A stretch of 33,072 nt of DNA from an uncultured Jeotgalicoccus sp. (lineage in GTDB: Bacteria > Bacillota > Bacilli > Staphylococcales > Salinicoccaceae). The notes below the pieces were generated by a model, which was given only the letters and a program-made list of their open reading frames with translations, did not search any database and was not told the DNA's origin. The stretch is taken from the NCBI GenBank assembly GCA_947631305.1, contig CANRKV010000003.1, positions 1-33,072 of the forward strand, read 5' to 3'. Each line of letters opens with the position of its first letter. Position 1 is the first letter of the stretch. Made by a program: the position numbers and the translations under genes. This document shows positions 7,443 through 17,500 of this stretch, piece by piece.

Positions 7443-9524
7443 TTAAGCACCTGTATTTTTCTTGATGATTTCTTCAGATACTGATTTAGGAACCTGCTCG
7501 TAGTGGTCGAATACCATTGAATAAGTACCGCGACCTTGAGTGTTTGAACGTAATGACGTTGCGTATCCGAACATTTCAGAAAGTGGAACGAATGCGTTAA
7601 CGACTTGAGCGTTACCGCGAGCGTTCATACCATCTACACGTCCGCGACGGCTTGTTACGTCACCCATGATGTCACCTAAATATTCTTCAGGCATAACGAT
7701 TTCAACTTTCATCATTGGCTCCAGAAGAACTGCTTTACAAACTTTAGCAGCTTCTTTCAGTGCAAGTGATGCAGCGACTTTAAACGCCATCTCAGATGAA
7801 TCGACATCGTGGTATGAACCATCGTAAAGTCTAGCCTTAACGTCAACTAATGGATAGCCGGCAAGTACACCGTTTTCCATTGAATCTCTAAGTCCAGCTT
7901 CTACGGATGGAATATATTCACGTGGAACTACCCCGCCGACGATACCGTTTTCGAATTCGAAACCAGCACCTTGTTCGTTTGGAGTAAATTCAATGTGAAC
8001 GTCACCGAACTGACCGCGACCACCAGATTGGCGGGCGAATTTACCTTGTACCTTGGCAGGCACTGTAAATGTTTCACGGTAAGATACCATTGGCGCACCA
8101 ACGTTACATTCAACTTTGAATTCACGTTTCATGCGGTCAACAAGTACGTCCAGGTGAAGCTCACCCATACCGCCGATAATAACCTGTCCAGTTTCCTGGT
8201 CAGTACGGGCAGTGAACGTCGGGTCTTCTTCTTGCAATTTAACAAGTGCAGTCGTTAACTTGTCCTGGTCGCCTTTAGACTTCGGCTCAACCGATAAGTG
8301 AATAACCGGTTCAGGGAATTCCATAGACTCAAGGATTACGTTAAGTTTCTCTTGTGTAAGAGTGTCACCTGTACCAGTGTCTTTAAGACCTACTGCAGCA
8401 GCGATATCGCCTGAGTAAACAGTTGCGATTTCTTCACGTGAGTTAGCGTGCATCTGTAAGATACGGCCAACACGTTCACGTTTGCCTTTAGTAGTGTTCT
8501 GAACGTAAGAACCAGCATCAAGTGTACCTGAGTACACACGGAAGAAAGTAAGTTTACCAACGAATGGATCTGTCATTACTTTAAACGCTAATGCTGCAAA
8601 CGGCTCAGAATCATCTGGTTTTGCAATATATTCTTCTTCTTCATTATCCACTTTATGACCGACAATCGGTTTAACGTCTAATGGAGATGGAAGGTAATCT
8701 ACTACTGCGTTAAGCAGTAATTGAACACCTTTGTTTTTAAATGCAGTACCACATAGTGCAGGGTAGAACTCAACATCACAAGTCGCTTTACGAATTGCTG
8801 CTTTAAGCTCTTCTACAGAGAATTCTTCTCCACCGAGGTATTTTTCCATAACGTCTTCATTAACGTCAGCTAAACCTTCGATTAGAGCTTCTCTTGCTTC
8901 TACAGCTCTCTCCATGTGCTCTTCAGGAATTTCAACTGTTTCAATATCAGTTCCTAAATCGTTTCCGTAAAGGTGTGCTTTCATTTCTACAAGATCAATG
9001 ATCCCTGAGAAATTATCTTCAGCACCAATTGGAATTTGTACCGGGTGTGTATTTGCTTGTAAACGGTCTCTGATAGTACCTACTGAATACTGGAAGTCAG
9101 CACCAATTTTGTCCATTTTGTTTACGAATACAAGTCTTGGAACGCCGTATGTCGTCGCTTGACGCCATACTGTTTCTGTTTGTGGCTCAACACCTGATTG
9201 TGCATCAAGTACAGTAACCGCACTATCAAGTACACGTAATGAACGCTCAACTTCAACAGTGAAGTCTACGTGTCCAGGTGTATCGATAATGTTTACACGG
9301 TGGTTGTCCCACTCGGCTGTTGTTGCAGCAGATGTGATCGTGATTCCACGTTCCTGCTCCTGCTCCATCCAGTCCATTTGTGATGCACCTTCGTGCGTTT
9401 CACCAAGTTTGTGGATACGTCCTGTGTAATAAAGAATACGTTCAGTAGTCGTAGTTTTACCTGCATCGATGTGAGCCATGATACCGATATTACGAGTATT
9501 TTCTAAAGTGAATGGTCTTGCCAT
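7443..9524 (-). CDS. fusA: Translation elongation factor G
   Basis: This 693-residue translocation GTPase has AHIDAGKTTTTERI (G1), DTPGHVDF (G3) and NKMDKIGA (G4) in the first 150 residues, followed by domains II to V of normal length. It drives tRNA-mRNA translocation and, with RRF, ribosome recycling. It is the third gene of the rpsL-rpsG-fusA (str) unit. The start at 9524 follows AAGGAGAAAAG, 59 bases downstream of rpsG. Nothing is truncated. Confidence 0.99.
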   Translation of the reverse strand: MARPFTLENTRNIGIMAHIDAGKTTTTERILYYTGRIHKLGETHEGASQMDWMEQEQERGITITSAATTAEWDNHRVNIIDTPGHVDFTVEVERSLRVLDSAVTVLDAQSGVEPQTETVWRQATTYGVPRLVFVNKMDKIGADFQYSVGTIRDRLQANTHPVQIPIGAEDNFSGIIDLVEMKAHLYGNDLGTDIETVEIPEEHMERAVEAREALIEGLADVNEDVMEKYLGGEEFSVEELKAAIRKATCDVEFYPALCGTAFKNKGVQLLLNAVVDYLPSPLDVKPIVGHKVDNEEEEYIAKPDDSEPFAALAFKVMTDPFVGKLTFFRVYSGTLDAGSYVQNTTKGKRERVGRILQMHANSREEIATVYSGDIAAAVGLKDTGTGDTLTQEKLNVILESMEFPEPVIHLSVEPKSKGDQDKLTTALVKLQEEDPTFTARTDQETGQVIIGGMGELHLDVLVDRMKREFKVECNVGAPMVSYRETFTVPAKVQGKFARQSGGRGQFGDVHIEFTPNEQGAGFEFENGIVGGVVPREYIPSVEAGLRDSMENGVLAGYPLVDVKARLYDGSYHDVDSSEMAFKVAASLALKEAAKVCKAVLLEPMMKVEIVMPEEYLGDIMGDVTSRRGRVDGMNARGNAQVVNAFVPLSEMFGYATSLRSNTQGRGTYSMVFDHYEQVPKSVSEEIIKKNTGA

Positions 9525-9583
9525 GAGTATTCTTTTCTCCTTCCAGGTATGGATTAGATTTAAATACTAAAGGGCAAAGCATC

Positions 9584-10054
9584 CTACCAGCGGTAGTGTG
9601 CAAATGCTCTGTTAGCTTCAGCCATTTTATGACTTTCTTCGCGTTTCTTAACTGCTCCACCTGTGTTGTTTGCAGCATCAAGAATTTCGTTAGCTAATCT
9701 TTCTTCCATTGTCTTTTCCCCACGCAGACGTGCGTAGTTCACAAGCCAACGTAAGCTGAGAGTAGTACGTCGTTCTGGACGAACTTCAACCGGTACTTGG
9801 TAGTTTGACCCACCAACACGGCGTGCTTTAACTTCAAGAAGTGGCATAATGTTTTCAATTGCTTCGTCAAAAACCTCCATAGCATCTTTACCAGAGCGTT
9901 CTTGTACTAGATCAAATGCGTTATAAAGAATTTTTTGCGAAGTTCCTCGTTTACCGTCGATCATCATCTTGTTGATGAGTTTAGTCACAAGCTTAGAGTT
10001 GTGAATAGGATCCGGCAATACATCTCTTTTTGGTACTGGACCTTTACGTGGCAT
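9584..10054 (-). CDS. rpsG: 30S ribosomal protein S7
   Basis: This 156-residue protein starts MPRKGPVPKRDVLPDP and contains GGSNYQVPVEV and RWLVNYAR, all typical of bacterial S7, which nucleates the 30S head on the 3' domain of 16S rRNA. The start at 10054 follows GGAAGGAGGAT. It lies 69 bases after rpsL. That gap holds a possible weak internal promoter (TTAACA, 18 bases, TAAAAT on the minus strand), which I do not list separately. Confidence 0.99.
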   Translation of the reverse strand: MPRKGPVPKRDVLPDPIHNSKLVTKLINKMMIDGKRGTSQKILYNAFDLVQERSGKDAMEVFDEAIENIMPLLEVKARRVGGSNYQVPVEVRPERRTTLSLRWLVNYARLRGEKTMEERLANEILDAANNTGGAVKKREESHKMAEANRAFAHYRW

Positions 10055-10123
10055 AATTATCCTCCTTCCAATTTTTATTTTATCATTTTTTTAATTTGCT
10101 TGTTAATCTAAAGAGAACGGATA

Positions 10124-10543
10124 TTACTTGTCGCCTTTAGGTTTTTTAGCACCGTAATGTGAACGGCTTTGTCTGCGTCCTTCAACACCTGAAGTATCAA
10201 GCGCACCACGAACTACGTGATAACGTACCCCCGGTAAGTCTTTAACTCGTCCTCCGCGGATAAGTACAACACTATGTTCTTGCAGGTTGTGACCAATCCC
10301 AGGAATATACGCGTTCACTTCAATGTTATTTGACAATCTCACACGTGCATATTTACGTAGAGCAGAGTTTGGTTTTTTAGGAGTCATAGTACCTACACGT
10401 GTACAAACACCGCGTTTTTGTGGCGCAGCGTCAGTAGTAACGCGTTTCTTAAGACTGTTAAACCCTCTGTTCAATGCAGGCGATGCAGATTTTTGTGATT
10501 TAGTACTGCGTGACTTTCTGATTAACTGATTAATAGTTGGCAT
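10124..10543 (-). CDS. rpsL: 30S ribosomal protein S12
   Basis: This is decoding-centre protein S12, 139 residues from ATG at 10543. That start gives the canonical MPTINQLIRK N-terminus and sits eight bases after GAGAGGAGGA; an in-frame upstream ATG at 10594 would add 17 unusual residues and has no ribosome site. TPKKPNSALRK and RGGRVKDLPGVRYH are present, with the wild-type lysines whose change gives streptomycin resistance. It is first in the rpsL-rpsG-fusA unit, with its own strong promoter and an unusual leader. The usual L7Ae-like gene upstream is missing. Confidence 0.98.
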   Translation of the reverse strand: MPTINQLIRKSRSTKSQKSASPALNRGFNSLKKRVTTDAAPQKRGVCTRVGTMTPKKPNSALRKYARVRLSNNIEVNAYIPGIGHNLQEHSVVLIRGGRVKDLPGVRYHVVRGALDTSGVEGRRQSRSHYGAKKPKGDK

Positions 10544-10605
10544 AATCGAATATCCTCCTCTCGTTTTCTTAATCCACACATCCAGGTGGTTCATTTTTAG
10601 AGTAT

Positions 10606-10683
10606 AAAAAATCTGTAAGATCTAAATCTTACACAAAATACACTTTGTCTCCTTTATGATCAGGCACAAAGTCCCTCATAAAG
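10606..10683 (-). ncRNA. Candidate structured rpsL leader with terminator-like hairpin
   Basis: Read on the minus strand, four elements follow in order: CTTTATGA (10676-10683), ACTTTGT (10666-10672), TCATAAAG (10652-10659) and ACAAAGT (10642-10648). The first pairs perfectly with the third and the second with the fourth, so the RNA could form a pseudoknot or two exclusive hairpins. Next comes a seven-pair stem GTAAGAT/ATCTTAC with loop TTAG (10615-10632), then AGA and six U. The leader begins only a few bases after the predicted transcription start, and the U-run ends about 62 bases before the rpsL ATG. This has the layout of an attenuator. I do not recognise it as a known family. Confidence 0.5.
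10629..10679 (-). CDS. Possible 16-residue leader peptide upstream of rpsL
   Basis: An ATG at 10679 opens a 16-codon frame, MRDFVPDHKGDKVYFV. Its TAA stop (10629-10631) lies in the left arm of the terminator-like hairpin of the rpsL leader. A weak AAGG lies seven bases before the ATG, very near the predicted 5' end of the RNA. A frame this short can occur by chance, so the only support is its position. Confidence 0.2.
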   Translation of the reverse strand: MRDFVPDHKGDKVYFV

Positions 10684-10694
10684 TAACCTTAACT

Positions 10695-10724
10695 ATAATA
10701 CCATCGCGGCAACTTTCGTGTCAA
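10695..10724 (-). promoter_or_regulatory. rpsL promoter
   Basis: The minus strand carries a perfect -35 TTGACA (10719-10724), an 18-base spacer and -10 TATTAT (10695-10700). Transcription should begin near 10688, giving a leader of about 145 bases before the rpsL ATG. Confidence 0.8.
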
Positions 10725-10819
10725 GCATTCCCGATATAAAAGTTCATATCGCTAAGACATAAACAGGTTAACATAAATATCTCTTCATGGCTATTATAAA
10801 CACGGAGTTTTTATAATAA

Positions 10820-10843
10820 AGCCGCCCCTGTTACGGAGCGGCT
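10820..10843 (-). terminator. Terminator of the rpoB-rpoC unit
   Basis: On the minus strand AGCCGCTCC, loop GTAACA, GGGGCGGCT forms a nine-pair stem with one G-U pair, followed by TTATTATAAAAA. It lies 61 bases after the rpoC stop and upstream of the rpsL promoter. The U-tract is broken, so termination may be partial. Confidence 0.75.
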
Positions 10844-10904
10844 CTGGCACATACATTTGACCCATAAATGCATGTTTTTCTCTTATCAATATCGTCCGTT
10901 AAAA

Positions 10905-13900
10905 TTAATCTTCTAAAAGAACAACTTCATCTTCTGATACTGCTTTTTCAGCTACATCTATTTCTACGTCTTTATACTTAGGCATTCCTGTACCTGCAGG
11001 GATAAGTTTACCGATAATAACGTTCTCTTTAAGACCGAGAAGATCATCGCGTTTCCCTTTAATCGCTGCATCTGTAAGTACACGAGTTGTCTCCTGGAAG
11101 CTGGCAGCTGACAAGAAGCTTTCAGTTTCAAGAGATGCTTTCGTAATACCAAGCAGTACCGGTTTTGCTGTTGCCGGACGTTTTCTCTTCTTGAATATTT
11201 CTTTGTTAGCATCAGTAAACGTATGAATCTCTACTAAAGCACCCGGCAATAATGAAGTATCTCCGGCATCGATAATGCGTACTTTACGCAGCATTTGACG
11301 AACCATAACCTCAACGTGCTTATCACCGATTTCTACCCCCTGCATGCGGTATACTTTCTGTACTTCTTTAAGCAGATATTCCTGTGTCGTATTTAAACCT
11401 GCTACTTGAAGCAGCTGTTTAGGTTCGATTGAACCTTCGTTTAATACTTCACCCGGACCGACTTTATCGCCAATTTCAACCAGCAGGCGTGCAGCTCCCG
11501 GTACCATATAAGTACGCGTTTCGTGCTCACCTTTAACTTTAACTTCCTGCTGACGGTCTTTAACGACTTCAATATCCGTTACCGTACCGTGAATTTCTGA
11601 AATCTGCGCCTGTCCTTTCGGATTACGAGCTTCAAATAATTCCTGGATACGCGGTAAACCTTGTGTAATATCGCTACCTGCTACCCCACCTGTGTGGAAT
11701 GTACGCATTGTAAGCTGTGTACCCGGCTCACCAATTGATTGAGCGGCAATTGTACCAACTGCTTCGCCGACCTCAACTTTTTCACCAGTCGCAAGGTTTT
11801 TACCATAACAGCGTTCACATACACCATGACGTGTATTACATGTAAATGCTGAACGGATATAAACTTCTTCAAGTCCGCTGTTTACGATTTCTTTAGCAAT
11901 ATCCGGCGTAATCAGTTCATTACTGCCAAGTATTACTTCATTTGTTTCCGGATGTCTCACTGTTTCTTTCACATAACGGCCTTCTAAACGGTCGATCAGC
12001 GGTTCGATAAGTTCCGAACCTTCTGTCAGTGCAGAAACATGCAGTCCTTTATCCGTACCACAATCTTCTTCTCTTACGATAACATCCTGAGCTACGTCAA
12101 CAAGACGGCGTGTCAGATAACCCGAGTCAGCAGTTTTCAGTGCTGTATCGGCAAGACCTTTACGCGCACCGTGAGTTGAAATGAAGTACTCAAGTACTGT
12201 CAGTCCTTCACGGAAACTAGATTTGATTGGAAGCTCGATGATCTCACCTGACGGGTTGGCCATAAGTCCGCGCATACCAGCAAGCTGCGTAAAGTTTGAC
12301 GCGTTACCACGGGCACCCGAGTCACTCATCATGAAGATTGGATTCAGACGGTGCAGTGATGCCATCAGTTTTTCCTGAATGATATCTTTAGCTTTTGTCC
12401 AAAGTTCGATAACAGCATTGTAACGTTCTTCTTCAGTAATTAAACCGCGTGAGAACTGCTTTTGAACTCTTTCAACTTTTTCTTCAGTATCGTCGATGAT
12501 GACCTGTTTTTCAGGAAGTACAACGATATCTGCAACCCCTACCGTAATACCGGCTTTAGCGGAGTATTTGAAACCAAGGTCTTTCATCAGGTCAAGCATT
12601 ACAGATGTTTCTGTAATGTGGAACTTGTTGAAGACTTCAGCGATAACCTGTCCAAGATATTTCTTGTCGAATGGAGCAACAAGAGGCATTTCCTGGATTT
12701 TCTCAACTAAACCTTCTTCACCTAAATCTTTACCATCGATGAAATATTTGTTTGGCGTTTTACGCTCTAAGTTTTCGCGTGTAGGCTCATTAATATATGG
12801 GAATGAAGGCGGCATGATCTGGTTAAATATCACTTTACCGACAGTCGTCATTAATAATTTACCTTTGTTCTCAGCTGAAACTTTTTCTTCAGACAATGTC
12901 TGTGTATGAAGTCCGATGCGTGTATGAAGTGATGTGTAACCATTTTGGTAAGCCATCACAACTTCATCGATGCTCTTGAAGATATGACCTTCGTTCTTCA
13001 TGTCTTCACGCTCAAGTGTTAAGTAGTAGTTACCAAGTACCATATCCTGTGACGGAGTAACTACCGGCTTGCCATCTTTAGGGTTAAGAATGTTTTGAGC
13101 AGCGAGCATCAGCATACGAGCCTCAGCCTGTGCTTCTTTAGATAAAGGAACGTGTACTGCCATCTGGTCACCGTCAAAGTCAGCGTTATACGCTGTTGTA
13201 ACTAATGGGTGAAGACGGATTGCACGGCCTTCCACTAATTTAGCTTCGAAAGCCTGAATACCAAGACGGTGAAGTGTTGGTGCACGGTTTAACAGTACCG
13301 GGTGCTCGGAAATAACATCTTCCAGAACATCCCATACTTCATTTTCCATGCGCTCAATCTTACCTTTGGCATTTTTAATGTTAGTTGCCAAGTCACGTGC
13401 TACAAGTTCTTTCATAACGAAAGGCTTGAACAGTTCCAATGCCATTTCCTTCGGCAGACCGCACTGATACATTTTCAGGCTTGGTCCAACAACAATTACT
13501 GAACGTCCTGAATAGTCAACACGTTTACCGAGAAGGTTTTGACGGAAACGTCCCTGCTTACCTTTAAGCATGTGAGACAGTGACTTAAGCGGACGGTTCC
13601 CCGGTCCTGTAACAGGACGGCCGCGGCGTCCGTTATCGATAAGCGCATCTACAGCTTCCTGCAGCATACGTTTTTCGTTTTGGACAATAATTCCCGGAGC
13701 GCCTAAATCAAGAAGACGTTTCAGACGGTTGTTACGGTTAATAACACGACGGTATAAGTCGTTCATATCACTCGTAGCAAAACGTCCGCCGTCAAGCTGT
13801 ACCATAGGACGGATTTCCGGTGGAATAATCGGCAGCACATCGAGAATCATCCATGTTGGATCATTTCCTGAATGACGGAATGCTTCAACGACTTCAAGGC

Positions 13901-14525
13901 GTTTAATCGCACGAGTCAGACGTTGTCCTGTCGCTGTTTCCAGTTCTTTTCTAAGCTGTTCAAGTTCTGCATTTAAGTCAATTTGATTAAGCAGATCTTT
14001 AATTGCTTCAGCACCCATTTTCGCTGTAAAAGTATTACCGAATTTATCGTAATACTCACGGTATTCCCGTTCGCTTAACAGCTGTTTAGGCTCGAGACCC
14101 GTAGGTCCCGGCTTAATTACAGCGTAAGATGCAAAATAGATAATTTCTTCAAGTGAGCGGGGTGACATGTCTAAAAGAAGACCCATACGTGACGGGATTC
14201 CTTTAAAGTACCAAATATGAGTTACTGGAGCAGCAAGTTCGATATGCCCCATTCTTTCACGTCTTACTTTAGCGCGCGTAACTTCGACTCCGCAGCGGTC
14301 ACAAACCATGCCTTTATATCTGACACGTTTGTACTTACCACAGCTGCATTCCCAGTCTTTTGTTGGTCCGAAAATCTTCTCACAGAATAAACCATCACGT
14401 TCCGGTTTTAATGTTCTGTAGTTGATTGTTTCCGGCTTCTTCACTTCACCGAAAGACCATGAACGAATCTTTTCCGGTGACGCTAAACCAATTTTCATAT
14501 ATTTAAATCTATTAACATCTATCAA
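10905..14525 (-). CDS. rpoC: DNA-directed RNA polymerase subunit beta'
   Basis: This 1206-residue subunit has the N-terminal zinc site (CSCGKY then CDRCG, about residues 60-78), the catalytic magnesium loop NADFDGD (about 450), and the second zinc cluster CNTRHGVCERCYGKN in the C-terminal third. Translation starts with TTG at 14525 behind GGGAGG, giving the usual MIDVNRFKYMKIGLASP; a TTG start is usual for rpoC in relatives. It follows rpoB by 37 bases and ends at a GC-rich terminator. Length and motifs are intact. Confidence 0.99.
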   Translation of the reverse strand: MIDVNRFKYMKIGLASPEKIRSWSFGEVKKPETINYRTLKPERDGLFCEKIFGPTKDWECSCGKYKRVRYKGMVCDRCGVEVTRAKVRRERMGHIELAAPVTHIWYFKGIPSRMGLLLDMSPRSLEEIIYFASYAVIKPGPTGLEPKQLLSEREYREYYDKFGNTFTAKMGAEAIKDLLNQIDLNAELEQLRKELETATGQRLTRAIKRLEVVEAFRHSGNDPTWMILDVLPIIPPEIRPMVQLDGGRFATSDMNDLYRRVINRNNRLKRLLDLGAPGIIVQNEKRMLQEAVDALIDNGRRGRPVTGPGNRPLKSLSHMLKGKQGRFRQNLLGKRVDYSGRSVIVVGPSLKMYQCGLPKEMALELFKPFVMKELVARDLATNIKNAKGKIERMENEVWDVLEDVISEHPVLLNRAPTLHRLGIQAFEAKLVEGRAIRLHPLVTTAYNADFDGDQMAVHVPLSKEAQAEARMLMLAAQNILNPKDGKPVVTPSQDMVLGNYYLTLEREDMKNEGHIFKSIDEVVMAYQNGYTSLHTRIGLHTQTLSEEKVSAENKGKLLMTTVGKVIFNQIMPPSFPYINEPTRENLERKTPNKYFIDGKDLGEEGLVEKIQEMPLVAPFDKKYLGQVIAEVFNKFHITETSVMLDLMKDLGFKYSAKAGITVGVADIVVLPEKQVIIDDTEEKVERVQKQFSRGLITEEERYNAVIELWTKAKDIIQEKLMASLHRLNPIFMMSDSGARGNASNFTQLAGMRGLMANPSGEIIELPIKSSFREGLTVLEYFISTHGARKGLADTALKTADSGYLTRRLVDVAQDVIVREEDCGTDKGLHVSALTEGSELIEPLIDRLEGRYVKETVRHPETNEVILGSNELITPDIAKEIVNSGLEEVYIRSAFTCNTRHGVCERCYGKNLATGEKVEVGEAVGTIAAQSIGEPGTQLTMRTFHTGGVAGSDITQGLPRIQELFEARNPKGQAQISEIHGTVTDIEVVKDRQQEVKVKGEHETRTYMVPGAARLLVEIGDKVGPGEVLNEGSIEPKQLLQVAGLNTTQEYLLKEVQKVYRMQGVEIGDKHVEVMVRQMLRKVRIIDAGDTSLLPGALVEIHTFTDANKEIFKKRKRPATAKPVLLGITKASLETESFLSAASFQETTRVLTDAAIKGKRDDLLGLKENVIIGKLIPAGTGMPKYKDVEIDVAEKAVSEDEVVLLED

Positions 14526-14562
14526 TGAGCTTTCCTCCCTAAAGTTTTCTCAGCTCAGCACA

Positions 14563-17500
14563 TTACTCAGTAACATTTTCATTTTTAGCTGAAGCAGTTA
14601 CGTTGTCCGAATGAGTCGGTTGGCTTTGAATCTCATCATCTTCTGTATCACGCAATTCAATTTCTTCGTCGTTTTCATCCATGATACTTACGTCAAGGCC
14701 TAAACTTTGAAGTTCTTTCATCAATACTCTGAATGACTCAGGAACGCCTGGTTTCGGCAGGTTTTCACCTTTAACAATCGCTTCGTATGTTTTCACACGG
14801 CCGACAGTATCATCGGATTTAACTGTTAGGATTTCCTGTAATGTGTATGCAGCACCATATGCTTCAAGTGCCCATACTTCCATCTCACCAAAACGCTGTC
14901 CACCGAATTGTGCTTTACCACCAAGCGGCTGCTGTGTTACTAGTGAGTATGGTCCAGTACTTCTTGCGTGAAGTTTATCATCAACCATGTGTGCAAGTTT
15001 CAGCATGTACATTACGCCGACAGAAATACGGTTTTCAAACGGTTCGCCTGAACGTCCGTCATATAATACTGTCTTACCATCGCGTGCAAGTCCTGCTTCT
15101 TCCATTGTAGACCACACATCGTCTTCATTTGCTCCATCAAATACAGGAGATGCCATTCTTAAGCCCATTGCACGTGCTGCCATACCGAGGTGCAGTTCAA
15201 GCACCTGACCGATGTTCATACGAGATGGAACTCCGAGCGGGTTAAGCATGATGTCAATTGGCGTGCCATCAGGCATGTAAGGCATATCTTCTTCTGGTAA
15301 TATCTTCGAAATAACACCTTTGTTACCGTGGCGTCCACACATTTTATCTCCTTCAGAAATCTTTCTCTTCTGAACGATATAAACGCGCACAAGCTGGTTC
15401 ACACCAGGTGATAATTCGTCTCCGTCTTCACGGTTGAAGACTTTAACGTCAAGCACGATTCCGCCTGCACCGTGAGGTACACGCAGTGAAGTATCTCTGA
15501 CTTCACGAGCTTTTTCTCCGAAGATTGCATGCAGCAAACGTTCTTCTGCAGTTAATTCTGTCACACCTTTAGGTGTTACTTTACCGACAAGAATATCGCC
15601 GTCGATAACTTCAGCACCGATGTGAACAATTCCGCGGTCGTCCAGTTTCTTAAGCGCACTGTCAGAAACGTTTGGAATATCACGCGTAATTTCTTCAGGT
15701 CCGAGTTTAGTATCTCTTGATTCAGACTCGTATTCTTCAATATGAATTGAAGTGTATACATCCTGTTTCACAAGACGTTCACTCATAATTACAGCATCCT
15801 CATAGTTATAACCGTCCCAAGTCATGAAGCCGACAACAAGGTTACGTCCAAGTGCCATTTCACCGTTGTCCATAGAAGGACCATCAGCTAATATCTCACC
15901 TTTTGTAACGATATCGCCTTCAGTGATAATCGGTTTTTGGTTATAACATGTTCCTGCGTTTGAACGCACGAATTTAGACATTCTGTAAATATCTTTTTCT
16001 GTTTCTACGTCTTTACCGTTTTTATCTTCAATACGGCGAACGTGAATTTCTTTTGCTTCAACATGTTCAACGCGCCCTCTGTAGCGTGAAACTACAGCAG
16101 CACCTGAGTCGCGGGCAGACACGTGTTCCATACCTGTACCGATAAACGGTGATTCAGGGTTTAATAATGGAACTGCCTGACGCTGCATGTTCGCACCCAT
16201 AAGTGCACGGTTGGAGTCATCGTTCTCAAGGAATGGAATACAAGCTGTCGCAGCAGATACTACCTGCTTAGGCGATACATCCATGTAGTCCATACGATCG
16301 CGCTGCATCTGTGTGTTGTTTCCGCGGAAACGGCAGATAACTTCCTCATCGAGGAATGCACCATCTTCACCGAGAACAGCATTTGCCTGTGCAACGACAT
16401 AGCTGTCTTCTTCGTCAGCTGTTAAGTAATCGATTTGATTCGTTACTTTATTCGTTTCAGGGTCTACTTTTCTATACGGTGTTTCGATAAAGCCGAAGTC
16501 GTTAACACGTGCATAACTCGACAGCGTGTTAATCAGTCCGATGTTCGGTCCCTCAGGAGTTTCAATCGGGCACATGCGTCCGTAGTGAGAATAGTGAACG
16601 TCACGTACTTCCATGCCGGCACGTTCACGAGTTAAACCGCCGGGCCCTAATGCTGACAGACGACGTTTGTGCGTCAATTCTGCGAGAGGGTTCGTCTGGT
16701 CCATGAACTGTGATAATTGCGAGCTTCCGAAGAACTCTTTAATAGATGCAATTACCGGACGGATGTTAATCAGCTGCTGCGGTGTTACTGTTTCAGTGTC
16801 CTGAATAGACATTCTTTCACGTACAACACGCTCCATACGGGAAACACCGATACGGAATTGGTTTTGCAGCAATTCACCAACTGAACGCAGACGACGGTTA
16901 CCAAGGTGGTCGATATCATCTGTAAAGCCGACACCTTCCAATAAATTAAAGAAATAACTCATTGAAGAAATAATATCTGAAGGTGTGATCGATTTAACTT
17001 CCACATCAGGGAAGGCGTTGCCGATTACTGTCGTTGAATGCTCTTCGTTGTTGCGTGATCTTACTTTCACCGTTTGAATTTCAACAGGCTCATCTAAAAG
17101 ACCCTGTTCAAGGTGATAAGTTTGCAGGTTTGCTGTTGTTTCAAGCTGTTCCATAATCGAATCCAGAGTACGGCGGTCGATAGTTGAACCTGCTTCAGCA
17201 ATAATTTCACCTGTCTCTGAGTCGACAACCGGTTCTGTTAGCACTTGGTTGAAGAGACGGTTTTGCAGATGAAGTTTCTTATTCATCTTGTAACGTCCGA
17301 CATTTGCTAAGTCGTAACGTTTCGGATCAAAGAATCTCGAATATAATAAATTACGTGCGTTTTCTACTGTTGGCGGTTCGCCTGGACGCAATCTTTCATA
17401 AATTTCTAACAGGGCCTGGTCGACTGTTTCCGTCGCATCTTTCTCAAGCGTATTACGAAGATATTCGTTATCGCCAAGAAGATTGATGATTTCTTCGTCA

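Larger units (their letters stand above)
10544..10904. other. Gene-free stretch between rpoC and rpsL
   Basis: These 361 bases hold the rpoC terminator (10820-10843), an imperfect AT-rich inverted repeat beside it (about 10792-10818), a perfect inverted repeat CGATAT-N8-ATATCG at 10732-10751, the rpsL promoter and the rpsL leader. I found no frame resembling the L7Ae/YbxF ribosomal-protein gene that occupies this position in Bacillus and Staphylococcus. Confidence 0.75.

Noticed and set aside
10055..10123. Possible internal promoter before rpsG (TTAACA, 18 bases, TAAAAT on minus strand)
   Set aside because: The gap is so A-rich that such hexamers are expected by chance, and rpsG is co-transcribed with rpsL in relatives.
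10544..10594. N-terminal extension of rpsL to ATG at 10594
   Set aside because: The 17 extra residues are not in S12, and the strong ribosome site lies directly before the ATG at 10543.
16600..16750. Thr in the rifampicin-site segment of RpoB (FMDQTNPLAELTHK) where staphylococci usually have Ala
   Set aside because: This position varies naturally among bacteria (Asn in E. coli), and the key Asp, His, Arg and Ser positions are wild type, so it does not support a resistance call.
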